DNA of 5,659 bases from Salinibacterium sp. (GTDB taxonomy: Bacteria > Actinomycetota > Actinomycetes > Actinomycetales > Microbacteriaceae). Shown one piece after another: positions 5,153 through 5,659 of the stretch. The stretch lies in assembly GCA_025352485.1 (NCBI GenBank), contig JANXTJ010000023.1, forward strand, positions 1 through 5,659, in the 5' to 3' direction. Each line of letters begins with the position of its first letter. Within the stretch, counting starts at the first letter, position 1. The translations under genes were made by a program, and so were the position numbers. A model generated the notes under the pieces. It made no database searches and was not told where the DNA came from. It saw only the letters and a list, made by a program, of their open reading frames with translations.

Positions 5153-5160
5153 CTTTCGGC
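5137..5160. terminator. Candidate bidirectional terminator hairpin at the convergent gene ends
   Basis: GCCGAA (5137-5142) pairs with TTCGGC (5155-5160), extended by one G-T pair, with a 10-nt loop that carries both stop codons. On the minus strand the stem is followed by TTGTTGG, a weak U-rich run; on the plus strand there is no U-tract. It is the only hairpin I find at this junction, where no spacer exists. Terminator function is inferred and uncertain. Confidence 0.38.
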
Positions 5161-5659
5161 CGGGAATCTCTTCCTGAGCGCATCGATGCCCTGCTGGGCC
5201 CCGCGGCGAACATCGATCTCTGGGTCTTTCAAGAGCGCCCGGATGCCGTCGATGTCGTCGGCCACACCAACATCTCCCAGCGCGCGCGCGGCAGCCGCCC
5301 GCACCCGGGCAACCTCGTCGGTGAGCAGCCCCACGAGTGCGCCCGACAGCGCGAGCCCGCGCACAGCGGCCACCCGCGCTCCCATCTCGCGCACGCGCCA
5401 GGCTTGGTTTGCGATGGCTGCGGCGACCGCCTCGGCCGCCGTGTCATCCCAGACATACAGCAGCGCGCGAGTACCCCACAACTCAGGCCAGTACAGCACG
5501 GGAGCTCCGTCGAGGATGCCCTGAGCATGCTCGCCCCCCACGAACAGCAGGAAGTCTTCGCCCTCGTTGTTGCCGGCGAGTAGCGAGATGGCGCGGCGAA
5601 CCACGACGCTCTCGCCGTAAAGCTCGACGGCTGCGGCGAGCCGCTTTTCGATCGGAAGG
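5149..5659 (-). CDS. HEAT-repeat protein, C-terminal part
   Basis: The reading frame is open through the right edge, so the true start is outside the window. An in-frame GTG at 5604 is probably an internal Val, because the 18 codons before it (LPIEKRLAAAVELYGESV) read like ordinary protein continuing into VRRAISLLAG. The 169 visible residues have two parts. The first (to about 85) is a mixed segment with FLLFVGGEHAQGILDGAPVL and the aromatic YWPELWG. The second (about 86-165) holds HEAT-like helical repeats: WRVREMGARVAAVRG, DEVARVRAAAARALGDVG and DPEIDVRRGAQQGIDALRKR, with the conserved Asp-Val-Arg-x-Ala pattern of PBS-lyase-type repeats. Such repeats form a solenoid for protein binding; no enzymatic motif is seen. 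It converges on the DedA gene, and their stop codons share CTAG (5149-5152). The partner and pathway cannot be told. Confidence 0.82.
   Translation of the reverse strand, partial: LPIEKRLAAAVELYGESVVVRRAISLLAGNNEGEDFLLFVGGEHAQGILDGAPVLYWPELWGTRALLYVWDDTAAEAVAAAIANQAWRVREMGARVAAVRGLALSGALVGLLTDEVARVRAAAARALGDVGVADDIDGIRALLKDPEIDVRRGAQQGIDALRKRFPAES

Noticed and set aside
5280..5291. A run of alternating GC dinucleotides, possibly Z-DNA-forming.
   Set aside because: It encodes the Arg-Ala codons of a HEAT repeat (AAARALGD) and is an ordinary result of high-GC codon use.
1..5659. A CRISPR array, toxin-antitoxin, phage-defence or biosynthetic system.
   Set aside because: No regularly spaced repeats, and no nuclease, toxin, recombinase or synthetase motifs were found. 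All long coding regions are accounted for by tad, dedA and the HEAT-repeat gene.

Overview
The window reads as chromosomal DNA of a high-GC Gram-positive bacterium (Actinomycetota). The TadA, TadB and TadC proteins and the small pilin-like protein most resemble, from memory, those of Microbacteriaceae. That placement is inference: no rRNA or other marker gene is present. The G+C-rich codon third positions, the GTG start and the tRNA gene without an encoded CCA all fit.

About three quarters of the window (1-4189, minus strand) is a tad / Flp-type pilus operon, read right to left. It holds the TadA motor ATPase, the platform proteins TadB and TadC, a 54-residue pilin-like membrane peptide, two TadE-like pseudopilins, and the first 35 codons of a TadG-like protein that runs off the left edge. 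The genes are very tightly packed. ATGA stop/start overlaps join tadA-tadB, tadB-tadC and the second TadE gene to the TadG-like gene; a 1-nt gap follows the pilin, and a 26-nt overlap lies between the two TadE genes. The only real gap (1094-1161, between tadC and the pilin) holds an 8-bp inverted repeat. TadA would power, and TadB/TadC anchor, the assembly of the pilin and pseudopilins into a surface filament or a short secretion pseudopilus. No tadZ, prepilin peptidase (tadV), rcpC or secretin gene is present, so the missing parts must lie elsewhere.

A 110-bp intergenic stretch (4190-4299) separates tadA from a plus-strand tRNA-Leu(UAG) gene. It contains a perfect DnaA-box nonamer and a candidate -10 element for the tRNA. 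The tRNA is followed after 36 nt by a plus-strand DedA-family membrane protein gene with a clear ribosome binding site and no visible terminator in between, so the two may be co-transcribed. An 11-bp direct repeat starts in the tRNA acceptor end and recurs in the spacer.

At the right end a minus-strand HEAT-repeat protein gene converges on dedA. The two stop codons share one CTAG palindrome, which sits in the loop of a small hairpin. The HEAT-repeat reading frame is open through the right edge, so its start is outside the window. I see no mobile element, CRISPR array or defence system. The less ordinary points are the pilin-like peptide without the usual Glu+5, the DnaA box beside the tad operon, the hairpin before the pilin gene, and the shared-stop junction.
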